Shown here: positions 23,082 through 31,163 of the stretch, one piece after another
How positions within the stretch are numbered: the stretch's first letter is position 1
How the letters are laid out: every line of letters starts with the position of its first letter
NCBI GenBank assembly: GCA_017445925.1
Contig: JAFSRW010000058.1
Span: 38,863 to 102,862 of the forward strand
Direction of reading: 5' to 3'
DNA from: Bacteroidaceae bacterium
GTDB taxonomy: Bacteria > Bacteroidota > Bacteroidia > Bacteroidales > Bacteroidaceae
DNA length: 64,000 bases
The notes under the pieces: model-generated
Seen by the model: the letters and a program-made list of their open reading frames with translations, nothing else
Databases searched by the model: none
Told to the model about the DNA's origin: nothing
Made by a program: the position numbers and the translations under genes

Positions 23082-25334
23082 ATGAAGAATTTTAAGTCTG
23101 TGAGACTGCTTGTTTCACTCCTTTTCCTTAGCTCGCTGTCGGCAAGTGCTGCTGCGACGGAGCCCGTTGATTATGTGAATCCTTACATTGGCAGTATCAG
23201 CCACATGCTGGTGCCTTGTTTCCCAACTATCCAGTTGCCCAACAGCCTGATGCGTATCTATCCCACACGTGGGGAGTACACGCACGAGATGCTGGACGGT
23301 CTGCCAATGGTGGTTACGAACCATCGCGAGAGCAGCGCTTTTTGCCTGAGTGTTACACAAGGCAGTAAGTTGGAGCCTGTCATCAGCACCAATTGGGATC
23401 AGGAGAGAATTACACCTTACGACTATCAGGTTCAGATTGCCGATAACAGCATAGATGCTCATCTGGCTGTCAGCCATCAGAGTGCTATCTACGAGATTAC
23501 TTTCCAAGACCCCTCTAAGCCTGCCACCGTTCTGCTCTATAGCGAGGGTGGATTTATGAAGGCAAACCAGAAGAAGGTTGCTGCCAGTCAGCGCCTGAGC
23601 AGAAGAATGAATATCTATTTTTCTGGCGAATTTGATGTGCAGCCCCAGCAGGTGGGCATTCTGCATGAGGGAAAGATTTCTCAGGAACAGAATGCCGAAG
23701 GACGCGATATCTGTGCTGCCCTCCGTTTCCCTGCCGGAACCAAGAAGGTTTGCTTCCGCTATGGTATCTCGCTGATTAGTGAAGAACAGGCACAGAAGAA
23801 TCTGACTCGCGAGCAGGGTAGTGCCTTTAATCTGGCTAAGGTGGCTGCCGATGGACGTAAGGAGTGGAACGAGACCCTCAGTAATATAATGGTAGAGGGT
23901 GGAACCGAGGATGAGAAGACGGTTCTCTACACCTCTTACTATCGTACCTTCGAGCGCCCCGTTTGTCTGAGCGAGGACGGCCAGTACTTCTCTGCCTTCG
24001 ATGGTGAGGTTCACAAGGATAATGGCCAGCCCTTCTATACCGACGACTGGATTTGGGATACCTATCGTGCTGCTCACCCCTTGCGTGCTTTGATTCAGCC
24101 CCAGAAGCAGGAGAACATCATTGAGAGTTACCTGCGTATGGCCGAGCAGATGGGTACCAAGTGGATGCCTACCTTCCCCGAGATGACGGGCGATACGCGC
24201 CGAATGAACTCCAATCATGGTGTCAGCATGGTGGCAGATGCACTCTATAAGGGATTGAAGGTGGATGCCAAGCGTGCTTTTGAGTATTGCCGTAAGGGGA
24301 TTGAGGAGAAGACATTGGCTCCCTGGAGCGGAAAGCCTGCCGGATATATCGATAACTTCTACAAGGAGCACGGCTATATTCCTGCCCTGAAAGAGGGCGA
24401 GAAGGAAACAGACCCCAATGTGTCCGGTTTTGAGAAGCGTCAGCCCGTGGCAGTAACGTTGGGAACGTCATACGATGAGTGGTGCCTCTCTCGTATTGCA
24501 GAATTCCTGGGCGATAAGGAGTTGCAGCAGAAATATCTGAAGCTGAGCTATAACTATCGTAACGTTTGGAATCCCGAGACCAAGTTCTTCCATCCAAAGG
24601 ATAAGGACGGCAAGTTCCTGGAGAACTTCGACTATCGCTTTGGTGGCGGCATAGGTGCCCGCGATGCTTACGACGAGAATAACGGATGGACCTACCGCTG
24701 GGATGTGCAGCATAACTTTGCCGACCTTGCCAATCTGATGGGGGGTAGGGAAGAGCTGGTGAAGAATCTCGACCAGACCTTTGCCGAGAGTATGGGACGT
24801 GGCAAGCGTGAGTTCTACACCCAGCTGCCCGATCAGACGGGTAACATCGGACAGTTTACTATGGCCAACGAGCCCTCGCTGCATATACCTTATATATATA
24901 ACTATGCAGGAGCACCTTGGAAGACCCAGAAGCGAATCCGCCAATGTCTGAAGACCTGGTTCCGTAACGACCTGATGGGAATTCCTGGCGATGAGGACGG
25001 CGGCGGTCTCACCTCCTTTGTGGTATTCTCCAGCCTCGGCTTCTATCCTGTAACCCCAGGCTTCCCTGTTTACAACATCGGAAGTCCTTTGTTCACAGAT
25101 GTTAAGGTGAAGGTGGGTAATGGAAAAATTTTCCACATCATAGCTCAGGATTGCAGCGAAGAGAACAAATATATCCAGAGTGCTACGCTCAATGGCAAAC
25201 CGCTGAATCAACCTTGGATTAGTCACGAGGATGTAAAGAACGGCGCCACCTTGGTATTGAAGATGGGCAGTCGTCCCAACAAGGAATGGGGTGCTGCCGT
25301 AGGCAACGAGCCACCTTCAGCTCAAAAGCTGTAA
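23082..25334 (+). CDS. GH92 alpha-mannosidase
   Basis: A 750-residue GH92 enzyme with a signal peptide; the start at 23082 (MKNFKSVRLLVSLLFL) is preferred over 23049 because the upstream bases are the promoter. Conserved blocks: VNPYIGSISHMLVPCFPT at the mature N-terminus, DDWIWDTYRAAHPL, KWMPTFPEMTGDTRRMNS, then MANEPSLHIPYIYNYAGAPW and GIPGDEDGGGL with the acidic residues used for calcium-assisted catalysis. GH92 members are exo-acting mannosidases on N-glycans and mannans. The gene is convergent with the histidine kinase, 2 bp apart. Confidence 0.95.
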   Translation: MKNFKSVRLLVSLLFLSSLSASAAATEPVDYVNPYIGSISHMLVPCFPTIQLPNSLMRIYPTRGEYTHEMLDGLPMVVTNHRESSAFCLSVTQGSKLEPVISTNWDQERITPYDYQVQIADNSIDAHLAVSHQSAIYEITFQDPSKPATVLLYSEGGFMKANQKKVAASQRLSRRMNIYFSGEFDVQPQQVGILHEGKISQEQNAEGRDICAALRFPAGTKKVCFRYGISLISEEQAQKNLTREQGSAFNLAKVAADGRKEWNETLSNIMVEGGTEDEKTVLYTSYYRTFERPVCLSEDGQYFSAFDGEVHKDNGQPFYTDDWIWDTYRAAHPLRALIQPQKQENIIESYLRMAEQMGTKWMPTFPEMTGDTRRMNSNHGVSMVADALYKGLKVDAKRAFEYCRKGIEEKTLAPWSGKPAGYIDNFYKEHGYIPALKEGEKETDPNVSGFEKRQPVAVTLGTSYDEWCLSRIAEFLGDKELQQKYLKLSYNYRNVWNPETKFFHPKDKDGKFLENFDYRFGGGIGARDAYDENNGWTYRWDVQHNFADLANLMGGREELVKNLDQTFAESMGRGKREFYTQLPDQTGNIGQFTMANEPSLHIPYIYNYAGAPWKTQKRIRQCLKTWFRNDLMGIPGDEDGGGLTSFVVFSSLGFYPVTPGFPVYNIGSPLFTDVKVKVGNGKIFHIIAQDCSEENKYIQSATLNGKPLNQPWISHEDVKNGATLVLKMGSRPNKEWGAAVGNEPPSAQKL

Positions 25335-25336
25335 CC

Positions 25337-26635
25337 TTATCGCTTAAACTGGATGGTGAAGCGGGTCAGGTGATCGTTGGGGTCGGTGAGGAGACTGAAG
25401 GTGCAGCCGTGAGCCGTCAGAATGTCGCGGATGAGCAGCAGACCTAACCCCTGACCTTGCGGCTTGGTGGAGTAGAAGGGGGTAAAGAGGTTCTGGGCCA
25501 CTTCGGGTGAGATGCCATGGCCATTGTCTGTGATGGTGAGAAGCCCCCCTCCATCTCCCCCCGAGGAGGGAGAGTATTGCGTGGTGATAGTAATAGTTCC
25601 ATTATTTTGAATCGTATGTTTTCCCCCATTATGGGAAGGGATAGAGGTGGGTCTGATACTCTCCACACTATTCTTCACAATATTGATGAGGACCTGCTGG
25701 AAGAGGACGGTGTCCAAGCGGACGGGGGTAGCTTCTTCGGTTAGGTTGAACTCTAAGCGGACATTTGCCGCTGTGCAGAGGCTCTCCAAGAAGGGACGGC
25801 AGGCATCCACCTCTTCGCTGAGGTCGCATAGCTGTAGCTGCGGCTGCGGTATCTTCACCACTTGGGCAAATCTGGTCACAAATGCAGAGAGGGCTTTTAA
25901 GCGTTCGCTCGCGTCTGCTGCTTCTTTATGAATTATGAATTGTGAATTATGAATTTGCCCAACGATTCCTGCCACGCTGTTGTTCACCTCGTGGGCTATC
26001 ATGCGGATGACGCGTTCGTAGGCGGCTTTCTCGGCACGACGAACCTCATCGGTAAGGGATTCAATGAGGTAGAAGGGATGCTGGAAACCGCGGTCGGGGA
26101 AGGAGAGGTAGTTGATGCGGAACAGTTGCGGCTCACCGGGCAGACGGATGGTGGTTTCCTGACCGAGGGGCAGTTTGCGCATGGCTTCCTCTACGGAGGG
26201 TGACATCATCTGCTTGGCGGCGGGGTTCATGGAGGTGATGTTTCCGTCTATATCGCATTGCACGATGCCCATAGGCGAGGCGTTGATAAGCAGGCTCAGG
26301 AAGGTGTATTGCTCTTCCAGCGAGAGGTGTTCGCTGCGCAGGCGAACCAGCAGGTCGTTAAAGGCCTGAACTATGATGTCCGTCTCGGGCTGACCCGTGG
26401 GTGACAGGCGTGTTGTCAGATCCAAATCCCTCACCAGTTCAATGCCGCTGACCAGGGTGTCGTAGGGGCGCAGTGTTTTCTGGTAGAAGAGCCATAGGTA
26501 TAGTATCAGCAGTACCACAAAGCCCTCCGTAACATAGAACAGCCGGGGGTGGCTGTGGAATGTGCCGTAGAGGGTAATGGCCATCAATGCTAATATACCC
26601 AGTGCGAGAATAAAGAAGTAATACTTTAGTTTCAA
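25337..26635 (-). CDS. sensor histidine kinase with three repeat-encoded insertions
   Basis: A 432-residue kinase: two transmembrane helices at the N-terminus (about 5-50), HAMP-like and PAS regions (about 60-200), H-box with phospho-His in MIAHEVNNS (about 215), N-box INIVKNSVES (about 322), and G-boxes DNGHGI and GQGLGLLL. The output is the NtrC-type regulator encoded upstream. Three insertions come from dispersed repeats: QIHNSQFIIHK (family B) beside the H-box, SIPSHNGGKHT and YSPSSGGDGGG (family A) between N- and G-boxes. All keep the reading frame and lie in loops. Confidence 0.92.
   Translation of the reverse strand: MKLKYYFFILALGILALMAITLYGTFHSHPRLFYVTEGFVVLLILYLWLFYQKTLRPYDTLVSGIELVRDLDLTTRLSPTGQPETDIIVQAFNDLLVRLRSEHLSLEEQYTFLSLLINASPMGIVQCDIDGNITSMNPAAKQMMSPSVEEAMRKLPLGQETTIRLPGEPQLFRINYLSFPDRGFQHPFYLIESLTDEVRRAEKAAYERVIRMIAHEVNNSVAGIVGQIHNSQFIIHKEAADASERLKALSAFVTRFAQVVKIPQPQLQLCDLSEEVDACRPFLESLCTAANVRLEFNLTEEATPVRLDTVLFQQVLINIVKNSVESIRPTSIPSHNGGKHTIQNNGTITITTQYSPSSGGDGGGLLTITDNGHGISPEVAQNLFTPFYSTKPQGQGLGLLLIRDILTAHGCTFSLLTDPNDHLTRFTIQFKR
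25543..25655. repeat. two family A repeats in histidine kinase
   Basis: Palindrome-centred GC-rich units at 25543-25574 and 25604-25655 encode extra loops in the ATP-binding domain. A family B unit lies at 25924-25956 in the same gene. Confidence 0.75.
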
Positions 26636-26728
26636 TTTATTTTATCGGTTAGCGGTTAAAGGTTAGCGGTTAGCGAACACAATGCAGCATTCTTCACTCT
26701 TCACTCTTCACTCTTCCCTCCTCATTTT
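26636..26728. repeat. family B repeats between kinase and regulator genes
   Basis: Tandem short units of the GGTTAGC and TTCACTC types fill this 93-bp gap. No promoter or terminator is evident. Confidence 0.7.
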
Positions 26729-28123
26729 TTAAAGTCCGTGCTTCTCTCTCTTGCGGTAGAGGGCACCGCGGCTGATGCCTAACTCCTTGGCCACGAGTGT
26801 CAGGTTGCCGTTGTGCTTGGCAATGCTTGCTGCTATGGCGTTACGTTCGAGGGTAGAGAGTGAGGCCCCCTCTCCGCTCCCCCTTTGGGGGAGTACTTCA
26901 TTACTGGTGAGAACTTTATTCTGGAAGTCAGCAACCGTGAGCATATCTCCCTCCCTTAAGTTCTCCCCCAAAGGGGGAGCAGATAGGGGTCTTTCGTGCA
27001 TCAATACAGCCCTTTCCACCAGATTTTTCAGCTCGCGGATGTTGCCGGGGAAGGGGAGTGTCTGCAAAAATGCGATAGCATCGGCAGAGACGCTTACGGG
27101 TTGTATCTTATTGGTAGCACAAGCTGCCTGAACGAAGTGGTTCACCAGTAGGGGGATGTCCTCACGACGCTCGCGCAGGGGTGGCAGGTGCAGGTTGATA
27201 AGGTTGATGCGGAAGAAGAGGTCCTCCCTGAAGGTGTGCTCCTCCACCATCTGGCGCAGGTCGGCATTGGTGGCGCAAACCACACGCACATCGGTTCGGC
27301 GGGTGTGACTGTCACCCAGCACCTCGTAGGTCTGGTCTTGCAGCACGCGTAGCAGTTTCACCTGACTGGCCAACGAGAGTTCGCCAATCTCGTCCAGGAA
27401 GATGGTGCCGCCCTTTGCCAACTCGAAGCGACCCAAGCGGTCGGAAGTGGCATCGGTGAACGAACCTTTCTTATGGCCGAACATTTCGCTCTCGAACAGC
27501 GATGTGGAGATGCCGCCCAGATTCACCTTCACGAACGGCCCGTTGGCCCTGCGGCTCTGACGGTGAATGGCCTCGGCTATCAGTTCCTTACCTGTTCCGC
27601 TCTCACCCGTAATCAGTACCGGTGCATTGGTGGGGGCCACACGGCTGACTGTGCTTAACACATCCTTTAGGCAATTACCGATTATTCCAGACCCTCTCCA
27701 AACCTCTCCCTCTATGGGGAGGCTTTCTTTTATTCTCCCCTTAGAGGGGGAGTTAGAGAGGGTCTTTACCGTCTCTATCCTCTCCAGCAGCACGCCATTG
27801 TCCCAGGGCTTGGTGATGAAGTCGAAGGCTCCGGCACGCATACCTTGCACGGCCAGGTCGATGCTGCCCCAAGCCGTCATCAGGATACAAGGCAGGTCTG
27901 GGCGGAACACCTTTATCTGCTTCAGCAGCGTCAGGCCCTCAAAGCCATCAGTGCTGTTGCTGTAGTTCATATCCATCAGCACAAGCTCCACGGAGGGGGT
28001 TGTGCGGATAATCTGTATAGCGGCCTTGGGTTCCTCGGCCAGCGCCACCTCGTACTCGTTGCGCTCCAGAATGAGCTTCAGGGTGAGGCGTATGTTTTTA
28101 TCGTCGTCAACTACGAGAATCAT
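26729..28123 (-). CDS. NtrC-type sigma-54-dependent response regulator
   Basis: A 464-residue regulator started at ATG 28121-28123 (MILVVDDDKNIRL); the longer frame to 28237 runs through repeat DNA. The receiver domain has phospho-Asp in LVLMDMN (about 51). The AAA+ domain has Walker A (GESGTGKE), a sigma-54 contact loop GSFTDA in place of GAFTGA, Walker B (TIFLDEIGEL) and arginine-finger region. The C-terminal Fis-type HTH reads LVAKELGISRGALYRKR. Three family A repeats give insertions: in the receiver-AAA+ linker (about 135-160), and twice near the C-terminal linker. The likely target is the sigma-54 promoter at 44965-44979. Confidence 0.93.
   Translation of the reverse strand: MILVVDDDKNIRLTLKLILERNEYEVALAEEPKAAIQIIRTTPSVELVLMDMNYSNSTDGFEGLTLLKQIKVFRPDLPCILMTAWGSIDLAVQGMRAGAFDFITKPWDNGVLLERIETVKTLSNSPSKGRIKESLPIEGEVWRGSGIIGNCLKDVLSTVSRVAPTNAPVLITGESGTGKELIAEAIHRQSRRANGPFVKVNLGGISTSLFESEMFGHKKGSFTDATSDRLGRFELAKGGTIFLDEIGELSLASQVKLLRVLQDQTYEVLGDSHTRRTDVRVVCATNADLRQMVEEHTFREDLFFRINLINLHLPPLRERREDIPLLVNHFVQAACATNKIQPVSVSADAIAFLQTLPFPGNIRELKNLVERAVLMHERPLSAPPLGENLREGDMLTVADFQNKVLTSNEVLPQRGSGEGASLSTLERNAIAASIAKHNGNLTLVAKELGISRGALYRKREKHGL
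26863..26991. repeat. two family A repeats in NtrC-type gene
   Basis: Units at 26863-26893 and 26946-26991, in opposite orientations, encode LPQRGSGEGA and LSAPPLGENLREGD between the AAA+ and HTH domains. A double, head-to-head unit at 27690-27766 encodes the receiver-AAA+ linker insertion. Confidence 0.75.
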
Positions 28124-28184
28124 GGGTTGAAAGTTGAAAGTTGAAAATGGAAAGTTGAAAGCTGAAAATGGAAAGTTAGTACAT
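28124..28184. repeat. family B repeats upstream of NtrC-type gene
   Basis: Tandem GTTGAAA / GGAAAGTTGAAA units fill the gap between hipA and the regulator gene, reaching to its start codon. Confidence 0.7.
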
Positions 28185-29309
28185 TCATCTTTTGATGTGG
28201 TGAAGCAATAAGTCGCCACAGGCAGACTCAACTTCATCGAAGATCTCGCGGCATCGTTGTTCTTTCATCTTGATTTTAGTGCCGACGGCAATCATGTCTG
28301 CCAATGTAGGATTGCCTGTATTATTTACGGATGTGGCATGCTCACCATTGTAGCCTTCTGTGCAGAGCGTCAAGTCGTAGGCTGGAGCAAGGTGCCAGGT
28401 GTAGTGTCCAGTGGAATTCTCACGCACAAAGAAACTGAAGTTCTTGCAATGGTCATCTTTGTTGTCCGTTAAGTAGTTGAACACCATACGGCGGAACATC
28501 TCTTCCACCTCTTGGGCACTTTGGGTTAGGTAGCCCGTCAAGGCAAGTAGATTGCTATAGTCAAGAACAGGGTTAGAAAGCGACAGACAGAGAAGCCCAC
28601 CTGCCGTAGCGGTATGAATCCTTTGCCCATTGGCATCGATGTCAAAGCGGCGCGAAGCAAAGTAACGCCCATTCATCAGTTTGAAATCTGGCACACAGAT
28701 GCCACATCTCCTTGCCACCTCATTATAATGGAACTCTTGCTGCCCGATATCCTTGGGGTCGTAGGTATGGCGGAACTTCACCAGCCAATGCCCTTCTTCA
28801 TCCTGAAAAACAGCTTTGGGACGCGCTCCTCCGCTATTTCCACTATTATATAAAAGCAGTCCGGCATCTGTATCCTGCTGCTCTTTCAACACCTCGAGGG
28901 CTTTCTGCTGAAGAACATCCAAATCAACAATATCATTATCTGGCAGGATTTGTGTCTCCGGATGATAGGTCAACGCCCCCATACCACTGCTTCCTACAAG
29001 GCTCAGCCTGTCTAATGACGACAGATTGGCATCGTTAATACCTTCACGCAGTAGTGCTTTATGAAGCAGATAACGTCCGTAGCCGTCTGGCAGGCTGTCT
29101 TCGAAGATTCCGAAGTTACCATAGAAAGGATGGGGCTTAGCAATGAAGAGTCCTTCACGCAGAGGAAGTTCAAGTGGTGAAATACTGAACCCATCTGCCC
29201 GCCAACTCTTGTCGTATTCAAAAGCGCAGAGTTTGTTATCTGGAGTTCGCGAGAGCGTCCCCACAACTCGTCCGTGATATTTCACTATAAGCTGTTCTAT
29301 TTGTCTCAT
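28185..29309 (-). CDS. hipA: HipA-like serine/threonine kinase toxin
   Basis: A 374-residue HipA family kinase. Seen: N-terminal HipA_N region with GNFGIFEDSLPDGYGR, Gly-rich ATP loop SGGARPKAV, catalytic loop NYLTDNKDDHCKNFSF (Asp, Asn) and metal-binding LAPAYDL. Known members phosphorylate glutamyl-tRNA synthetase or other targets and cause growth arrest. It is coupled to the antitoxin by a 4-bp overlap (29306-29309). Its location between the export cluster and the two-component genes is unusual; the family B repeats on both sides mark it off. Confidence 0.92.
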   Translation of the reverse strand: MRQIEQLIVKYHGRVVGTLSRTPDNKLCAFEYDKSWRADGFSISPLELPLREGLFIAKPHPFYGNFGIFEDSLPDGYGRYLLHKALLREGINDANLSSLDRLSLVGSSGMGALTYHPETQILPDNDIVDLDVLQQKALEVLKEQQDTDAGLLLYNSGNSGGARPKAVFQDEEGHWLVKFRHTYDPKDIGQQEFHYNEVARRCGICVPDFKLMNGRYFASRRFDIDANGQRIHTATAGGLLCLSLSNPVLDYSNLLALTGYLTQSAQEVEEMFRRMVFNYLTDNKDDHCKNFSFFVRENSTGHYTWHLAPAYDLTLCTEGYNGEHATSVNNTGNPTLADMIAVGTKIKMKEQRCREIFDEVESACGDLLLHHIKR

Positions 29310-29644
29310 GACTTTCTATAAGCTTTCTTCTTACCTGCATTTTTGCGAATCAGTGTAAGTTCTTCCATCGTGGTATACTTGGGCGTTGAAAACAGATTCT
29401 TGATTTCAGAAGTATAGCCCAAAGCTATTGCGAGAGCTATCAGGTTCTTCAAGGAGATAAGCCCTTTCTGCTCAAACCGGACGATATTGCTGAGGGCGAC
29501 ATTTGCCAATTCTGCCACTTCCTCTCGAGTCATACTTTTTTCAATCCTCCTGAATCGGAAATCCTCAGCCAATTTGAGAGCTATATCATCTGCCGTCTCA
29601 ATCGTGTAATTGTCGAGAACAGACAACATATTATCAGTATCCAT
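29306..29644 (-). CDS. hipB: HipB-like XRE antitoxin
   Basis: A 112-residue protein with an HTH_3 domain (about 33-88: MTREEVAELANVALSNIVRF as helices 2-3) and a basic C-terminal tail (RKNAGKKKAYRKS). It should neutralise HipA and repress the operon. On the minus strand TAACTTTG at 29690-29683, about 40 bp upstream, is a good -7 element, so the pair has its own promoter. Confidence 0.88.
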   Translation of the reverse strand: MDTDNMLSVLDNYTIETADDIALKLAEDFRFRRIEKSMTREEVAELANVALSNIVRFEQKGLISLKNLIALAIALGYTSEIKNLFSTPKYTTMEELTLIRKNAGKKKAYRKS

Positions 29645-29682
29645 ACTTCTATGTTTGAAATTGATTAAATATTATCAGTTGC

Positions 29683-29690
29683 AAAGTTAC
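29683..29690 (-). promoter_or_regulatory. -7 element of hipBA
   Basis: TAACTTTG on the minus strand fits TAnnTTTG, upstream of the hipB ATG at 29644. Confidence 0.45.
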
Positions 29691-29695
29691 GACAG

Positions 29696-29800
29696 ATAAT
29701 TCAAAATTCAAAATTCAAAAATATAGTGAAAAGTGAAAAAAATTGAATTATCCATTCATATCAATTATCAATTGTCAATTATCAATTCCCCCCAAGGGGG
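29696..29800. repeat. family B and A repeats between hipB and permease
   Basis: Tandem ATTCAAA and ATTATCAATTGTCA units followed by a short CCCCCCAAGGGGG palindrome fill the gap upstream of hipB. Confidence 0.65.
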
Positions 29801-29803
29801 CGA

Positions 29804-31096
29804 CTACTCTTCTCTCAATGAGTCTGTAATTTCGCTTCGGCAGATGCGCCAGGCGGGGATGGCGGTGCCGAGGAGGACGGTACATAATATAAAAAGGTAC
29901 ACGCAGAGGGAGACGATGGGGAAGTGGGTTTCTATGCTGTCGAACCAGTAGTGAACAATAGGATTGTCATACATTCCTTTCTCGTAGAAATCTCCTGAAA
30001 TCAGGTACTGGAAATAGATGATGCAGCCTATGAGGACGCTGACTGTTGTGAGCACCCATGCCTCACGGATGAAACCCCAGAATACACTCCACTTGGTGGC
30101 TCCAAAGGCCCGTTTTACACCAGCCTCTTCCTTGCGCTGCCGCGTGTACATTATCAGCGTACCGAATACGCCAAGCGCCAGATTGATGGCAAAGAAGACG
30201 GCAACAAGCACGTTCCTGTGCATAAGACGACCATCACGCCTTCCAGTATAGAAATCCAGTTTTTCGTGGACTGACTCTATCTTGCGGATGTAGCAATGTT
30301 CTGTCGTGAGGCTTTGCTGCCACTCGTGCTCGCATTTCTCCCTGAACTGCTCCGGGCTGACACCTTCACGCAGACGGACAATGATGGGCATATTGGTCAT
30401 AGAGCTCCCCATTGTGGAACAGATGTATGAGTTTGTATGGCTTCTGTCCACCCAGTAAAGGCGCACATCCTCAACAACAGCACGGATGTGGTATTCTATA
30501 AATTCGTCTCGCGCCACATAATATAATTTAATCGTACGTCCTGCCACATTGGTTGTGCCGAAAGCTGCCATTGCAAAGGTACGCGAAATGATAATGGTTC
30601 TGTCCTCCTCGCAGTCATTTGTCAATTCACTGGTAGGCACCTCTGGTGTCAGCGACTGAATGCCGTATGCTTTGAATATAGGGGATTCGCTTTGGAAATA
30701 GATGGTCGGGAATCGGATCCAAGTGCTGTCTCCTATCTGGCAATGTACTAAATACGAATCAAAGCCTGGAGCGTAATAGACGGTACGAAAGGCTACCTCC
30801 ACATCTTCTACCTCCTGAACTTTCTGGAGCAGCATTTCTTCCTCAGATGAGATTTCTTCTTTTCTGTTCATCCGTTCTGTATTGTTCAGGGTGCTTGCCA
30901 CTTCCATCCTTACTATTCTGTCAGGATCGTAACCTAACGGGAGATTCCAGATGTACGCGTTCAGCAATACAGGGTTGAATGTCCACCAGCAGATGATGGT
31001 AACGAGGATGAGTTCCAAAGCGAGCCAAGAAGCCCCCCTCCCGACCACCCCCCGCGGAGGGAGGAGTGTTATGAATGATAGTTTATTCGTTTTCAT
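29804..31096 (-). CDS. FtsX/MacB-type ABC permease (pair 4, second)
   Basis: A 430-residue permease: N-terminal TM (about 25-45), a long extracytoplasmic MacB-like domain (about 55-270) and three C-terminal TMs (about 285-310, 335-360, 390-415). It has the FtsX motif TRQRKEEAGVKRAFGATKW. The N-terminus is MKTNKLSFITLLPPRGVVGRGA; its LLPPRG segment is repeat-encoded and it is nearly identical to the start of the permease at 42037. It lacks an ATPase domain and must use the ATPase at 41029. It pairs with the upstream permease at 31164. Confidence 0.9.
   Translation of the reverse strand: MKTNKLSFITLLPPRGVVGRGASWLALELILVTIICWWTFNPVLLNAYIWNLPLGYDPDRIVRMEVASTLNNTERMNRKEEISSEEEMLLQKVQEVEDVEVAFRTVYYAPGFDSYLVHCQIGDSTWIRFPTIYFQSESPIFKAYGIQSLTPEVPTSELTNDCEEDRTIIISRTFAMAAFGTTNVAGRTIKLYYVARDEFIEYHIRAVVEDVRLYWVDRSHTNSYICSTMGSSMTNMPIIVRLREGVSPEQFREKCEHEWQQSLTTEHCYIRKIESVHEKLDFYTGRRDGRLMHRNVLVAVFFAINLALGVFGTLIMYTRQRKEEAGVKRAFGATKWSVFWGFIREAWVLTTVSVLIGCIIYFQYLISGDFYEKGMYDNPIVHYWFDSIETHFPIVSLCVYLFILCTVLLGTAIPAWRICRSEITDSLREE
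31030..31067. repeat. family A repeat at permease N-terminus
   Basis: GC-rich palindromic unit in frame, encoding LPPRGVVGRGA just before TM1. A related copy fills the gap upstream (about 31121-31160). Confidence 0.75.
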
Positions 31097-31163
31097 TTCT
31101 TTTGATATTATATTTCTTGTTAGTCTCTCCTCCCTCCTCGGGGGGAGGTCGGGAGGGGGCTTT

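Noticed and set aside
23115-24371. 418-codon antisense frame inside the GH92 gene
   Set aside because: It is the complement of strongly conserved GH92 coding sequence; codon structure explains the missing stops.
26636-26728. Possible small RNA or regulatory site between kinase and regulator
   Set aside because: The gap is explained by tandem repeat units and holds no promoter or terminator pattern.
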